This document shows positions 1-10,556 of a stretch of 64,000 nucleotides of DNA, piece by piece. Below the pieces are notes generated by a model. The model saw only the letters and a program-made list of their open reading frames with translations, did not search any database and was not told the origin of the DNA. This DNA is from Ailanthus altissimus (Eukaryota > Streptophyta > Magnoliopsida > Sapindales > Simaroubaceae). The DNA is taken from positions 17,704,501 to 17,768,500 of the forward strand of contig OX327690.1 in the NCBI GenBank assembly GCA_946807835.1, in the 5' to 3' direction. Both the position numbers and the translations under genes were made by a program. Within the stretch, counting starts at the first letter, position 1. Each line of letters opens with the position of its first letter.

Positions 1-55
1 TATGGTTTCTTCTCCTAATTGAAAATTTTCGGGGAGCGAAATCCATAAGGTTTTT

Positions 56-183
56 TCCACCCTTAATGGTCAGTTCATGGAAGCTAGTTTAGGGAGTAAT
101 CCTTCATATATATGCAAGAGTATTTTGTGGGGGTGGCAACTTTTGAGCAAGAGAATCAAATGGATTATAGGCAATGGTATTGA
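56..183 (+). pseudogene. LINE (L1-type) ORF2 C-terminal fragment
   Basis: An open plus-strand frame reads FMEASLGSNPSYICKSILWG and then LLSKRIKWIIGNG. This matches the conserved block near the C-terminal end of plant non-LTR retrotransposon polyproteins, downstream of reverse transcriptase, where the consensus runs roughly LGS.PSYIWRSILWGR.LL..G..W.IGNG. Only about 43 residues remain. The frame stops making sense at about 183, where a CGGTTCGG-rich repeat begins, so the LINE was probably interrupted there. The left part runs off the window edge. Confidence 0.6.
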
Positions 184-545
184 TAGGCACGGTCCGGTTC
201 GCTCCGATTTTTTGCGAAACTAAACCGGACCGGTTCGGTTTTTTAAAAAAATAAAACCAAAATTAGTTTTTTTAATGAAAAAAATTGAACCGAATTGAAC
301 TGGTTTTTTTCGATTTGATTTTTTCGGTCCAATCCGATTCGGTTTTTTTAATTTATTTATTTTAAATTATGTTTTTTTTAATTTTTGGTCTGATTTTTTC
401 TGATTTTTTTGGGTAAAAAAAGCCAAACCGGAACCAAACCGGATCAATCGGTTTTTTTTCTAAAAAAATTAGACCAAACCAAACTGAATCGAACCAACCA
501 ATTAGGTTCAATTTTTTGATTCTCAATTTTTTTTGTCCACCCTTA
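184..545. repeat. CGGTTCGG-rich hAT-like MITE, degenerate
   Basis: The block is dense in GGTTCGGTTT and AACCGAACC words separated by T and A runs. It is partly self-complementary and ends in GTCCACCCTTA, whose complement resembles the right TIR of the better preserved element at 694-1102. The left terminus (TAGGCACGG at 184) matches a TIR only partly, and no convincing 8 bp target duplication is visible. The element follows directly on the LINE fragment. Confidence 0.4.
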
Positions 546-693
546 AACAATAATAAAAAAGTTTCCATTTATAAATATAAGTGGATCCTCAGAATATCAA
601 CTTTCAGTCCTATATCCCAATAAAGCTACCATGTGACAATAAAATAGGTGATCTAATTAATGAGATAAGACAATGAAATTTTTTTGTTAGTAT

Positions 694-1102
694 TAGGGGT
701 GGACAAACCTGGTTTCAGTTTTTAAAAAATAAATTCGAAAATCGAACTGAATTTATAGTGAATCGAGTTGAACCGGTTCGGTTTATAGGTTTGGTTCGAT
801 CGTTTGACTCAAATGGACTTAATTCAAACTTTTTTTTGTTCGATTTGATTCTTTTTTTTAAATTTACTATTATTATTTTTATTAATATTTGATTTTTCAG
901 TTCGGTTCTCGGTTCGGTCCGAACCAAATTTTTGATTTTTTTGAATTAAAAAATTAGAACTGAATTGACCAAAGAAAAAATCAAATTGAACTGACCAAGG
1001 AAAAAACAAAATCGAACCAACTGGTTCGGTTCAATTTTTTGAATTCGGTTCAGTTCGATTTTTCGAATCTAATTCAATTTATCGATTTTTTGCCCAACCT
1101 TA
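694..1102. repeat. hAT-type MITE, 409 bp
   Basis: Imperfect terminal inverted repeats TAGGGGTGGACAAA (left) and TAAGGTTGGGCAAA (complement of the right end) agree at 11 of 14 positions. They bracket a self-complementary interior rich in GGTTCGG and CCGAACC. The 8 bp flanks, GTTAGTAT and ATTGGTAC, differ only by three transitions, as expected for an old 8 bp hAT target duplication. No transposase is encoded, so it is a non-autonomous copy. Open frames in it are by-products of the low-complexity inverted repeat. Confidence 0.55.
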
Positions 1103-2577
1103 ATTGGTACCACTGATAACTTTAAAAAAAATAATTTTAAAATTTGTATTTACTTGAATGATTTAATTATAAAAGATTTACAGTGTATTTTTTTTACTAA
1201 AGTAGAGATTTTGAATTCAAATTTTTCCTTACCCAACATAAAAGAAAAGGTGATTTTAAAATTTAATGTCATCACTAACAAAAAACTTTTTATATTTCAA
1301 TTAGTATGTTAATTAATAATTGTTATTAAATATCGCAACTTAGAAGCCAAATCGAACCATATATTCCAACTATTTAATCCAATGTGAAAATTTGAGGGTG
1401 CCTAATTGTAAAGTTAATATACATGTTAAGCTTAAGGATTAAAATTGAAATAGTTGCTCTTGCAATTAAAGTGGCATCATTTTCAAATAAACTGGATTCT
1501 GCCTCTCAACCACTTTAGAAATTTAGGTCTCTAATATTGAGGTTTCTTTAATTGGGAAAATATTCTAATCCCATCAAATAATGAAAACTGGAAAGTACAG
1601 AAACAAAGGTGTAAGAACTTTTAGGTACATGTTTCTCTCAGAGGGGTACACAGCCCATAGTCCATTGAAATAATAGTAAAAGTTGTGGTTCCTATGTAAT
1701 CTCTTTTTTTCACACATATTTTTTGGGTTTAATATTTGCTGTCTTGGAGGCTGGAGCCAAGACTTCGACATCATTATGTGTTGCAATTGCTGCCTCTACT
1801 ATTGCTAAGAAAATCCCAATCAATCTATTTCATTTTTCATATAAAGTTGCTCTCTTTTTCTTTTGATACTTTGTTTTCGTAGTATTTTTTGTTATAACAC
1901 TTTTTGAGTTTTTTTTTGGTTCAAATTATTGGGTGGAATTTGTGTAAGTTGGATGTATAATTGAAGGAATGTTCCAAGTGAGGATAGAGAAAGTAGACAG
2001 GCCATACTGATTAAAGAAAATAGGGTTTACAGAGATACCAAATTTGCATGAGACGAAGGGATTTGGCCTTCAACCAAAGATGGAATGACGTGATCTTGAT
2101 TTGCAATCGAAAGGAGAGATTTTAAAGGCATGCTGCATGCATCTTCTATCCTTGTATCGAGAAATATATTATATATTGCACATGTGAATGGTGAACTAAG
2201 TGTTTCAGTGACATCGTGACAATCTATTGTACGTATGTTTTCATCACTTTGTCATTTACATTCATTCTCGAGCTCAGTTTCTTTAATTCATCAGAAGCTT
2301 AAGGCCTAACCCTAAGGGGGCCAAGCGTTCATTCTTTTTTTTATTTATTATTTTTTCATTTTGAGGAGAATGAGAAACCTTTTGTCATGAAACATTAACA
2401 TATACTTCTTATTTTTACTCGAAATAGAGTAGTTGCGGATGTCTTACGCATTCAAGACTAGCCGAACTATACCCTCAAGACTTACAATCATTCTTCTTAT
2501 TTATTTATTTATACTTAAAACAAAAAATAAAATAAATACAAACCGTTGACTTAAAAATCTAGGTGATTCTGGTTTAT
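1103..2577. other. AT-rich intergenic DNA, nothing recognised
   Basis: This stretch has no supported gene. A minus-strand open frame at 1574-1786 has no recognisable domain and no neighbouring exon-like sequence. The DNA is AT-rich with short homopolymer runs and shows no obvious repeat termini. Confidence 0.5.
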
Positions 2578-3070
2578 GAATTGAATTTGTATTCTTGAAA
2601 AATAATGTTTGACATGTGGATAATCCATCGTTCTTTATGTGAATAATTCATTGTTCTTCGTATCATGGAGTTGCATATTATAAAATAAAATAAAAAATTA
2701 TGGTTTGCCTAGTGGAGGTGTTGATGAAAATCCTCTTATACTTAAGTCAGTCCAATAATATAAAAAATTTTAAGATAAAAATAAAATTAAAAATATGAGA
2801 AAATAGAGATTTAGAACCTACTTACTTTGTTGTAAAGCCTCCCTTTTTATAGGTCTTGCAGTATAGTTCTTTTTAGAAGGTATTTAATCAATTGATTTAA
2901 GGGATAATTTTATGGGATATTAATCTCATAATTTAAGTGATATGATTCCCTAATTAATTCCATAATTTAGGGATTAGATTCATTTATTAATTTTCTAATT
3001 TAATTAAATTACTTTAAAGGGATGAGGACTCTCTATTTTTTAAGATTAGGTTGACCTCAAAATTCAGGAC
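2578..3070. mobile_element. LTR-like repeat, copy 1 (element A)
   Basis: This block of about 490 bp recurs in the same orientation at 26990-27450. Shared landmarks in the same order are GAATTGAATTTGTATTC, a GTTGRTGAAAATCCTC segment, CAATAATATAAAAA, TTTTTATAGG and a final AATGAG/ATGAGGACTCT segment. The internal layout (CTCC-rich start, then a TTTATAGG TATA-like core) is that of a retrotransposon LTR. It lies just outside a tandem array and an antisense Transposase_28-like fragment, the same arrangement as the left side of the element at 33512-53407. Exact TG/CA termini are not clear. Confidence 0.5.
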
Positions 3071-3380
3071 AAGACGACGATCTCATAGTTTTTAGTTTTA
3101 ACTTGTTGATATTGAAACTTTTATTATTGTTTAGGCTGGAAGGTTTACTCATCGAATTTCGAGTCTATCTTAGAGTACTCAAGTAGTGTGAACTCTAGGT
3201 TTATTAATGACGAGCACCCTTATTGGTACTCAGAGGCTTAGGATTTTTATATCGAAAACTCCTATTAGTGCCTAGGGCCTAGGTTTTTTTTGCTCATTTT
3301 TCGTTGGCCTTTTTGGCTTTAAACAGGCTTTAGGGTTTAGTAGCACTTTGTAGAGATCTATTTTGTAGTTATTTTGTAGA

Positions 3381-4590
3381 TTCTTCTCTCCCTAGGTAGG
3401 CTCAGGATTTTATCGATTCTTTTCTGCCCTGGGCAGGCTCAAAATTTTGTAGCATTTTATAGATTCTTCTATACTCTGGACGGGCCCAGAATGCTTGTAG
3501 AGTTTCTTGTTTAGCCCTGGGCAGGCTCAGGTTTTAGTAGATAACCATTTTTTCCTTGGGCGGGCTCAAGATGCTTATTAAGGTTCGTCCTTGTTGTGGG
3601 TGGACTTGATTCTTCATAAATTGTGTTATCTCTATCCCAGATGGTCTTAGGATGCCATAGAAATTATCTCGATCTCGTGTTATAGATCTTATTGGACACA
3701 TGGGATGTGACACTTAGGCAGGCTTAGGTGTTTATTAAACTTATCTCTGCCCTAGGTAGGCTCGGGTCTTTATAAACACAATCCTTGTCCTTGGTGGGCT
3801 GAGGTGTATATTGAAATTATCCCTACCCTAGGTGGGCTCAGGTCTTTATAAATTCAATCTCAATCCTAGGCAAGCTCAGATGCTTGTTGAAATTATCTCT
3901 GGCCTAGGCAGGCTCGGGTCTTTATAAATGTTGTCCCTATTAGGAGCGAGCATAGGTATTTATTAAAATTATCCCTACCTTATGAGAGGTTGGGTCTCCA
4001 TAAATGCAATCCTTACCTTAGGCAGGCTCAAATGCTTGTTGAAATTATCCATGCCTTAGGTAGACTCGAGTCTTCATAAATGCAATCCCTACCCTTTGTG
4101 GGCACAAGTGCTTATTAAATTTATTTATGCCCTATACAGGCTCAAGTATTCAAAAATGCAATTCATGTCTTGGGTGAACTTAGTTGCTTATTAATTATCC
4201 TTACCTTAGTGGGGTTTGGGTCTTCATAAATACAGGCTTTACTCCAAATGAGCTCGGGATTCACTATTAATTTATAAAAATGTTATTCTTGCATTACACA
4301 GGCTTGGAATTCATTATCGATTTGTAGAAATTTCATCCTTGCACTAGGCAGGATCAGAATTTATTATCGATTTATAAAAAATGTATTCATGCTCTGGGCG
4401 GGCTTTGGATTCATTGTCAGTTTATAAAAACTCCATCCTTGCCTTGAGCGGGCTTAGGATTCATTGTCAATTTGTAGAAACTCCATCCTTGCCCTAGGTT
4501 GGCTCGAGATTCATTGTCGACTTGTAAAAACTCCATCTCTTCACTAGGTGGAATTGAAATTTATGTCGATTTATCTCTCGAGTCGGGTAG
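3381..4590. repeat. Structured tandem array, 76 bp then 50 bp period
   Basis: About 25 diverged copies share a core like CCCTAGGCGGGCTCAGG. Between 3743 and 4197 copies alternate long (42 bp) and short (34 bp) to give a 76 bp dimer: dimer starts fall at 3743, 3819, 3895, 3971, 4047 and 4123, all exactly 76 bp apart. From 4285 to about 4585 the array changes to a 50 bp unit, with starts at 4285, 4335, 4385, 4435, 4485 and 4535. The left third (3381-3742) is irregular. No reading frame spans it. Such arrays are known near LTRs of plant Ty3/gypsy elements; placing it in element A is inference. Confidence 0.85.
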
Positions 4591-4665
4591 AAGTCCTGAG
4601 CATATGATAAAAGAGAAAATGCGTAGTTAATAAATAATATTAAGCAAGAAAAGGCTTACGTGGCC

Positions 4666-4915
4666 GACCTCAACGAGGGATCACGTGCTTGGCCTTGTTG
4701 AGGACTTACATGTTCGGCCTCAGTGAAGACTCATGTGATTAGCCTCAGTGAAGGCTTAGGTGCTTAGCCTCAATGAGGGCTTTAAGTGTCGGACTTAGTG
4801 AGAGCATAAATGCTCAGCTTCAGTGATGGCTTAGGTGTTCAGCATTGATGAGAGTTTAGGTGCTTGGCCTCAGTGAGGGCTTAGGTGCTTGACCTTGATG
4901 AGGGTTTAGGTCTTT
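4666..4915. repeat. 25 bp tandem repeat, ten units
   Basis: Exactly 250 bp consist of ten 25 bp units without indels. The typical unit begins GGCCTCAGTGAGGGC and ends TTAGGTGCTT. Units differ by point substitutions only. The end of the unit (GGCTTAGGTGCTT) resembles the GGCTCAGATGCTT part of the short half-unit of the 76 bp array to the left, so the two arrays may share an origin. Confidence 0.9.
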
Positions 4916-4949
4916 ATGGCAATCACCCGGCTTATCCTTATAGAATGTC

Positions 4950-5159
4950 CTAAGTCTTTATAGTAATCACTTGCAGTAGATTATGCAGCTTGTTGTGAGC
5001 ATAAAAAAAGGTTGAGTGCCATGCACGAAATACTTGAATCATATTCTTATGAGATTTCTTCATCTTTTTTATGAATGCCATAAACATTCTCCAATTCTTA
5101 GGTTGGAATAAATCCGAGTTCATAAGAAACATTATCCACATGATGCCTTTAATTGGCAA
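4950..5159 (-). pseudogene. Transposase_28-like (putative gypsy type) fragment
   Basis: A 69-residue minus-strand frame includes FQPKNWRMFMAFIKK and AWHSTFFYA. This resembles part of the plant Transposase_28 family (PF04195, putative gypsy type transposon), where a Q..PN.WR...GF block is followed by a hydrophobic aromatic segment. No complete domain is present and similarity is modest. Its position beside the tandem arrays, with an LTR-like repeat beyond, matches the larger antisense frame at 36353-50082. In plant Tat-lineage elements, extra ORFs antisense to gag-pol are known. It is a remnant, not a functional gene. Confidence 0.4.
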
Positions 5160-5305
5160 TGGCTAGATATTAGAATGAAAACTATACTCCAATAAACGAG
5201 CAAACAGTTACATTAGAATGTATTTGGTCATGGCAAATTAGTTGTAGCCTTAAATTTAATGCTTACTTGTAAACAAACCAAAAGACAGTTTTAAAAAATA
5301 TATGT

Positions 5306-6370
5306 GAAAAATTGATTAAAAATTATCTTTAATCGTAATGAACTAGGATTTTGTATCCTAAGTGAAATATGACTTCATAAATTAGTATTCTAATTTATAT
5401 CTAAAACTTTCTAAATCAAATCTCACTAGGTTTAGGAATAACCTAAGACAAATAATATCATTATTTTATTCATTAAAAAGTTTATTGAATAAAATAATAA
5501 TAATAATATGTGATATTATTATTTAAATTGAAATCAAACAATTAATTTTTTTATATTTAAATTGGCATGTGTTTCTACCATGATTTAATATATTAAATCA
5601 TTTGTTTAATATTAATTAAATAATAAGATAAGTTTAATGGGTGACATTTGTTAATGGTAGGCCTTAGGATGTTTCTTAATGATGAGAAAGTGTTTTCTCA
5701 TTTGGCCTAAATTAAGGCTAAGTTCATTTAAATGATATTCCATTTTGTTTTGTTTTAATTTGGTTTTTTCTTAATAATAATAAACAAAAACTAATTGCAA
5801 ACACAATTGACACTATTAGGTGAGAAAATGAAAGATAATAATAAACAAATAAAAGAGTAATTAGTTGCTCAATTAATGATAATAATTTCGCGCAAGGTGT
5901 TGAGGGGTATGAAAAAATGAGAAGTGAATTTTGCTAAGTGTTGAAAAATTCTCTCAAGTGTTGAGAGAACAAAAACTCAACTATTATATTTTTTCTTCTT
6001 CCATTTTTTCATCTATTTTGGTCACCCAAATAACAAGGTAGAAACAAGAATTCAAGAGTTGAATTCTTTACTAAAAAAGCTGCTATTCGAGCTTCCTCAA
6101 GCTCACCGTGTTGAGGAACTAGAATTGTAAACGGGTTGCTTCAAAGGCGGGTACTCCGGTTCAACCAAATACCAAAGGCTTGATAAGGTACTACAACTCA
6201 ATCTTGTTGTACTTTACATTTATGAGATAACATGTAATGTTTACTTTTGTTTATCATTCAGTAATTTGTATTCCGCTCATCCGCTGTGCATGTATATATG
6301 TGATACGTATACTATATTTGAATGATAGAGACAAATTCACATGCATGCACCTTAGGTTTAAAATCACTCA
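5306..6370 (+). mobile_element. Copia LTR 3' part, plus orientation
   Basis: From about 5449 to 6370 this sequence is the reverse complement of 6785-7705. It therefore matches the 3' part of the minus-oriented LTR at 6785-9085 and ends in AAAATCACTCA. It carries the family's tail landmarks: a GAATTGTAAACGGGTT segment, CCAAAGGCTTGATAAGG and a GCTGTGCATG segment near the end. The first 30 bp or so (5306, TGTGAAAAATTGATTAAAAA) recur near 10142 and may be the LTR start of a different copia copy. The piece at 5306-5448 is otherwise unassigned. Confidence 0.5.
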
Positions 6371-6439
6371 TATATGCAAACTAAATTGTAGCATATTAGA
6401 CAAGCACACCTAGGTAAGAGAAACCTAAATGAGTTATTT

Positions 6440-6787
6440 AGTCAAAAGCTATTTTGGAGAAAAGCTGTAATGACTATAATTTATTTAATTAATAGAAGTC
6501 CCTCCTCAGTGATAAATTTCAAAACCACAGAAGAGAAATAGTCTGACAACCTTCTTAAGTATGACTACCTTAGAATATTTGGTTGTCTAGCCTATTTTCA
6601 TGTGAAGAAGGAAAAATTAGAACCTAGAGCTATCAATGGGGTATTCACAGGGTATTCCAACAGAGTGAGTGGATACAAGATGTGGTGTAGAGAGTTGACA
6701 CCACCAAAGAGTATCATAATATGTAATATGAGGTTCAATGAGACGACGATGTTAAAACCATCCCAAGAAGATGAGAAAGAAGTGTGA
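6440..6787 (+). pseudogene. Ty1/copia integrase C-terminal fragment
   Basis: The plus strand encodes, with one stop, FWRKAVMTIIYLINRSPSS and, further on, LRIFGCLAYFHVKKEKLEPR followed by INGVFTGYSNRVSGYKMWC. This is the C-terminal part of copia integrase and the start of the integrase-RT linker; the family pattern is FW.EA...A.YLINRSPS, then L..FGC.AY.HVKEGKL.PRA, then GYSDGVKGYKLW. The closest lineage by eye is Tork-like. The frame is cut at 6785 by a minus-oriented LTR and continues at about 9090. It is a broken element. Confidence 0.65.
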
Positions 6788-9085
6788 GTAATTTTAAACT
6801 TAGGGTACATACATGTGGGTTTGTGTTTATCATTCAAATATAGCGTATGTATCACATACATACATGCGTAGCAGATGAGCAAAATACAAATTTCATAATG
6901 ATAAACACAAATAAACTTTACATGTTATCTCATAAATGCAAAATACTTCAAAATTTAAAAATAGTATATTGTCAAGCCTTTGGTATATGGTCGAACCAGA
7001 GTACCCGCCTTGAAGCAACCTGTTCACAATTCTAGTTCCTCAACACAGTGAGCTTGAGGAAGCTAGAATAGTAGCTTTTCCAGCAAATGATTCAACTCTT
7101 GAATCCTTATTTCTACCTTGTAGTATGAGTGACCAAAATAGAAGAGAAAATGGAGAGAATGTGTTTGTTCTTTCAACACTTGAGAGAATTTTCTAATATT
7201 TAGCCTTCAAAATTCTTTCTACCATTCCCACTAATTCCTTGGCCTAATTTTCACTTAATCAATTGAGCAACATATTGTTATTTTATTTGTTTATTATTTT
7301 CTTTCATTTTCTCACCTAATGGCATCAATTATCTAAGTCAATATTTGCCATTAGTGTTTTGTTCATTATTATTTACAATAAGCCAAATAAAAATAAAATA
7401 AAATAAAATAAAAAAATTATTTAAATGAACTTGGCCTTAATCTAGGCCAAATGAGAAAAATACTTTCTTATAATTAAAAACATCTTAAGGCTTACCATTA
7501 ACAAATGCCACCCATTTATACTTATCATAGTATTTAATTAAAATTAAATAAATAATTTAATCATATTGAATCATGGTAGAAATACATGACAATTTTAATA
7601 AAAAAATTAATTTTTTGATTTTAATTTAAATAATAATATCATCTATTATTATTATTATTTTATTCAACAAATACTTTAATAAATAAAATAATGATATTAT
7701 TTGTCCAACAAATAATGTCATTTTAGTAATTTCTAAATCAAACAATAATTGGCCCACAATGTGCCATGTGTTAATATCTCATTGGTCAACAACTAATTGT
7801 TAACTAATTGATGTACTTAACTCTTAAGTTTTGACACGTGCAAGACCGGAGGGAAACTAAAGTAAATGTCCGGTTTGCTGAAATTTTCTAGATCGAACTG
7901 TTTAATCTGGTACGCTGCCCCATTGCACAACAAGTACACTTCATATTGTGGGACTCTCTAGGTCCACTCCCTATTTTTCAAATTTGTGATCCGAGATTGA
8001 CGCCTCACGCACACATCACGAAGATTACAAATCAATGCAGTAGACCATACAAGTTGAGGTCATAGTGTATACGTATAATCCTTCCGCTAATCATATCTTG
8101 GAAGAACAAAGATAAATATCACTACCATTAAATCCCTATGTGCTCATCCGTGAACTTATCTTCTGAGACGTATCTTAATAAAAAATATATGTAAACACTT
8201 TTACAATATTGTTTAACCCTATAGGAAACTCTTTCTTGGGTTTGTTGCTTATGGCCATAAGACTTTCTAAGATACAGTCTCTGAGCATTTGGATATATAT
8301 AAATCATCTATGTGAGCTAACGGATCCCATATTTGTACATATCGGACTCCATAAGCATCAGACCATACTCAGCAACACCCCAGCGATTACACCATGAAAG
8401 GTTTGTGACATGCGTGGAACCAAAGTATGATGGATCACTTACAAGTTCATCGTGGTACTCAAGTCAAAGGACCTTGTATACTACTCAACTCGAGAGGACC
8501 TTCCATTGACGGCTTCATAGGATGTCTATTGGGGTCCTCGTTGAGTCTGTTCAGTATTCAATCTTTACTGAACATCTGTATGCTATACGAACTTCCAATA
8601 AGTCCATAGTTAGCTAAGAATAACCATCTAGACCATCTAGATATAATATGCACTGGTCTATGTAAAAGGATTCCACCGATAGACCTGCATCGGTGAATTA
8701 TGACCAGAAACATATAATTTGAGAATAGACTTACATAATAACGTTTCTTAGCACCTATTGCAACTCTTGCAAATATGTTATTACTAATGTATTCTCAGGT
8801 CTTTGTACCATTACAGACAAGATTCTAACTTTTAGGTTGATTGATTAATATAACATGCTAACTCTTTAGCATTTATAGTTTTCATTGATGCTAACTCTTG
8901 GCATTGATCTAAACTTTTTTAGACCAAATTTGAACTCCTTCAGATCATATAATGTCTGTAGCGTCACAAACATTGAACCATTTAATAATAGTAATTAATG
9001 ATTTACCAAATAATGTGCTGAATAAGTATTATAATATAAAATATTCATAGAACAATAGGATGGCACGTAAGCACAAATCTCAACA
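6785..9085 (-). mobile_element. Complete copia-family LTR, minus orientation
   Basis: On the minus strand it starts TGTTGAGATTTGTGCTTACG and ends AAAATTACTCA, about 2.3 kb. Its first half matches the start of the LTRs at 37166 and 46599 (shared GTGCTTACGTGCCA start, the GATCTAAA segment and the CTCGAGTTGAGTAG segment). Its tail is inverted relative to 5449-6370. It splits the copia body whose integrase lies at 6440-6787 and whose RNase H lies at 9475-10075. Flanks AAGTG and AAAAG do not give a convincing target duplication, so it is either a solo LTR or the product of rearrangement. Confidence 0.6.
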
Positions 9086-9089
9086 AAAA

Positions 9090-10075
9090 GAACATGTGAC
9101 TAATGAAGACTTAGCACCCGAGTCAATGATGTTGAAGTGGAACTTGAGTGTAGATCTGATATGCCCTCACATCAGCACTTCAACAAGAAGATCTTTGAAG
9201 ATGAGCTAAAGACACCGGCGAGTTCTTACACATCCACATAATGAATGACTATGACTCTTGAGATTAAAATTGAAAAGTACCAGCTAGCCGAGACAGACTA
9301 AGGAGAATGATTAACCCGCCAATTAGATATTATAAGCAGATATGGTTGCCCAGGCCTTCAATTCTACTTACACTCTTGGATCTAATAAGTCTATGACATA
9401 TGGTAAGGCTATAAATAGTAAAAACAATGATAAATGGCAGCAAGCGATAGAAGATCGGACATAGTACAGGCAATGAGTATGGTGAGTAGACACATGAAAA
9501 ATTTAGAAAAGGATCACTGACTTATAGTAAAGTAGATTTTGAGATATCTCAAGGGAACATCAAATCGTGAATTAGTTTATAAAAGGACTAAGAATAATAA
9601 TAAAATGGTAAGAGGATACGTCTAGTCAGATTATGCAAGTGATCTAGACAAAGGAAGATCATTGATGGGTTATGTATTCACAGTTTTTGGGTATAGTATA
9701 TATTGAAGATCAGTAGAACATGTGGTTGCACTATCTATCACAAATGTAGAGTACATAATTGTTAGAAAAGCTATTAAAGAGACCATGTGGTTGAAAAGCA
9801 TATGCGCAGAGGTAATGACTACTGAAGATGTTAATATTGGTGTATATTGTGATAGTTAGAGTGCCATACACCTAAGCAAGCATTAAGTATTTCACGAGAG
9901 GTCTAAACACATTGATGTGTGGCTCTATTACATTCGAGAGATTATTTAAAGTAGTGAGATTAGCCTAACAAAAATTGTGACATCTTAAAATTCTACTGAT
10001 ATATTGACTAAGCCACTGTCCTCGGTTAAGTTTATCCTATGCAAGAACTTAATTGGAGTCGCTACTAGTTGAATG
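9090..10075 (+). pseudogene. Ty1/copia linker and RNase H remnant
   Basis: Plus-strand frames read FNSTYTLGSNKSMTYGKAIN (integrase-RT linker). After a deletion of most of the RT domain, they read WILRYLKGTSNRELVY, then SDYASDLDKGRSLMGYVFT, NVEYIIVRKAIKETMWLK, ERSKHIDVW and DILTKPL. This is the diagnostic copia RNase H order: SDYA, GYVFT, a TE.EY-like block, KHID, then LTKPL. Several in-frame stops sit where the family has Q or W. The linker resumes the copia body seen at 6440-6787. After it, an AAGGAAGT purine run and a TGTGAAAA start at 10142 may mark its PPT and 3' LTR. Confidence 0.75.
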
Positions 10076-10168
10076 TGACCAAAGATGTGAAAAATGAGAG
10101 ATCTTAAATACTTCATGATTGATTTTGAATCAAGGAAGTAATTTGTGAAAAGTTAATTAAAAATTATC

Positions 10169-10556
10169 ACTAATCTTACACTAATCTATATAATGTGAAT
10201 TCACCGATAAACCCGCATTGATGATCATAGATTAGGAACATTGTGTTTGAGACATACTTATATAATGACATTTCTTAGCACCTATTGCAACTATGTCATT
10301 ACAAGTATACTCTCAAGTCTTTGTCCCATTATAGATAAGGTTCTAACTCTTTAGACCTCACTGACTCTTATAAACTGATAACTCTTAATAGTGCTAACTC
10401 TTAGCATTTATAACTCTCAGCTTTGCTAACTATTAGTTTTGATCTAAACTCATTTAGATCAGATATGAACTCTTTTATTCGAAATGTTTATTGTATAAAT
10501 ATTAACAATTAATATTCATACAATATTGGAATGGTACGTAAGCACCAGCTCTAATA
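10169..10556 (-). mobile_element. C1 3' LTR, 5' portion only
   Basis: On the minus strand it starts TATTAGAGCTGGTGCTTACG, the counterpart of TGTTGGAGCTGG at 46599. It continues colinearly with the first 400 bp or so of the C2 LTRs (ATTGTATGAATATTA, then the GGGACAAAGACTTGAGAG segment). A polypurine tract, AAGCAAGTGGGAGT on the minus strand (10559-10572), lies directly upstream, as copia replication requires. The LTR stops at about 10169, where it abuts the end of another copia copy. Confidence 0.6.

Noticed and set aside
184..1102. Short proteins encoded by the GGTTCGG-rich repeats (362-568, 715-927, 824-1009)
   Set aside because: Low-complexity K/N/F/R-rich translations of MITE inverted repeats, open on both strands for that reason.
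3381..4915. CRISPR array or centromeric satellite
   Set aside because: Units are adjacent without unique spacers and the organism is a plant. The array is short and lies in a retroelement context, so it is not a centromere array on this evidence.
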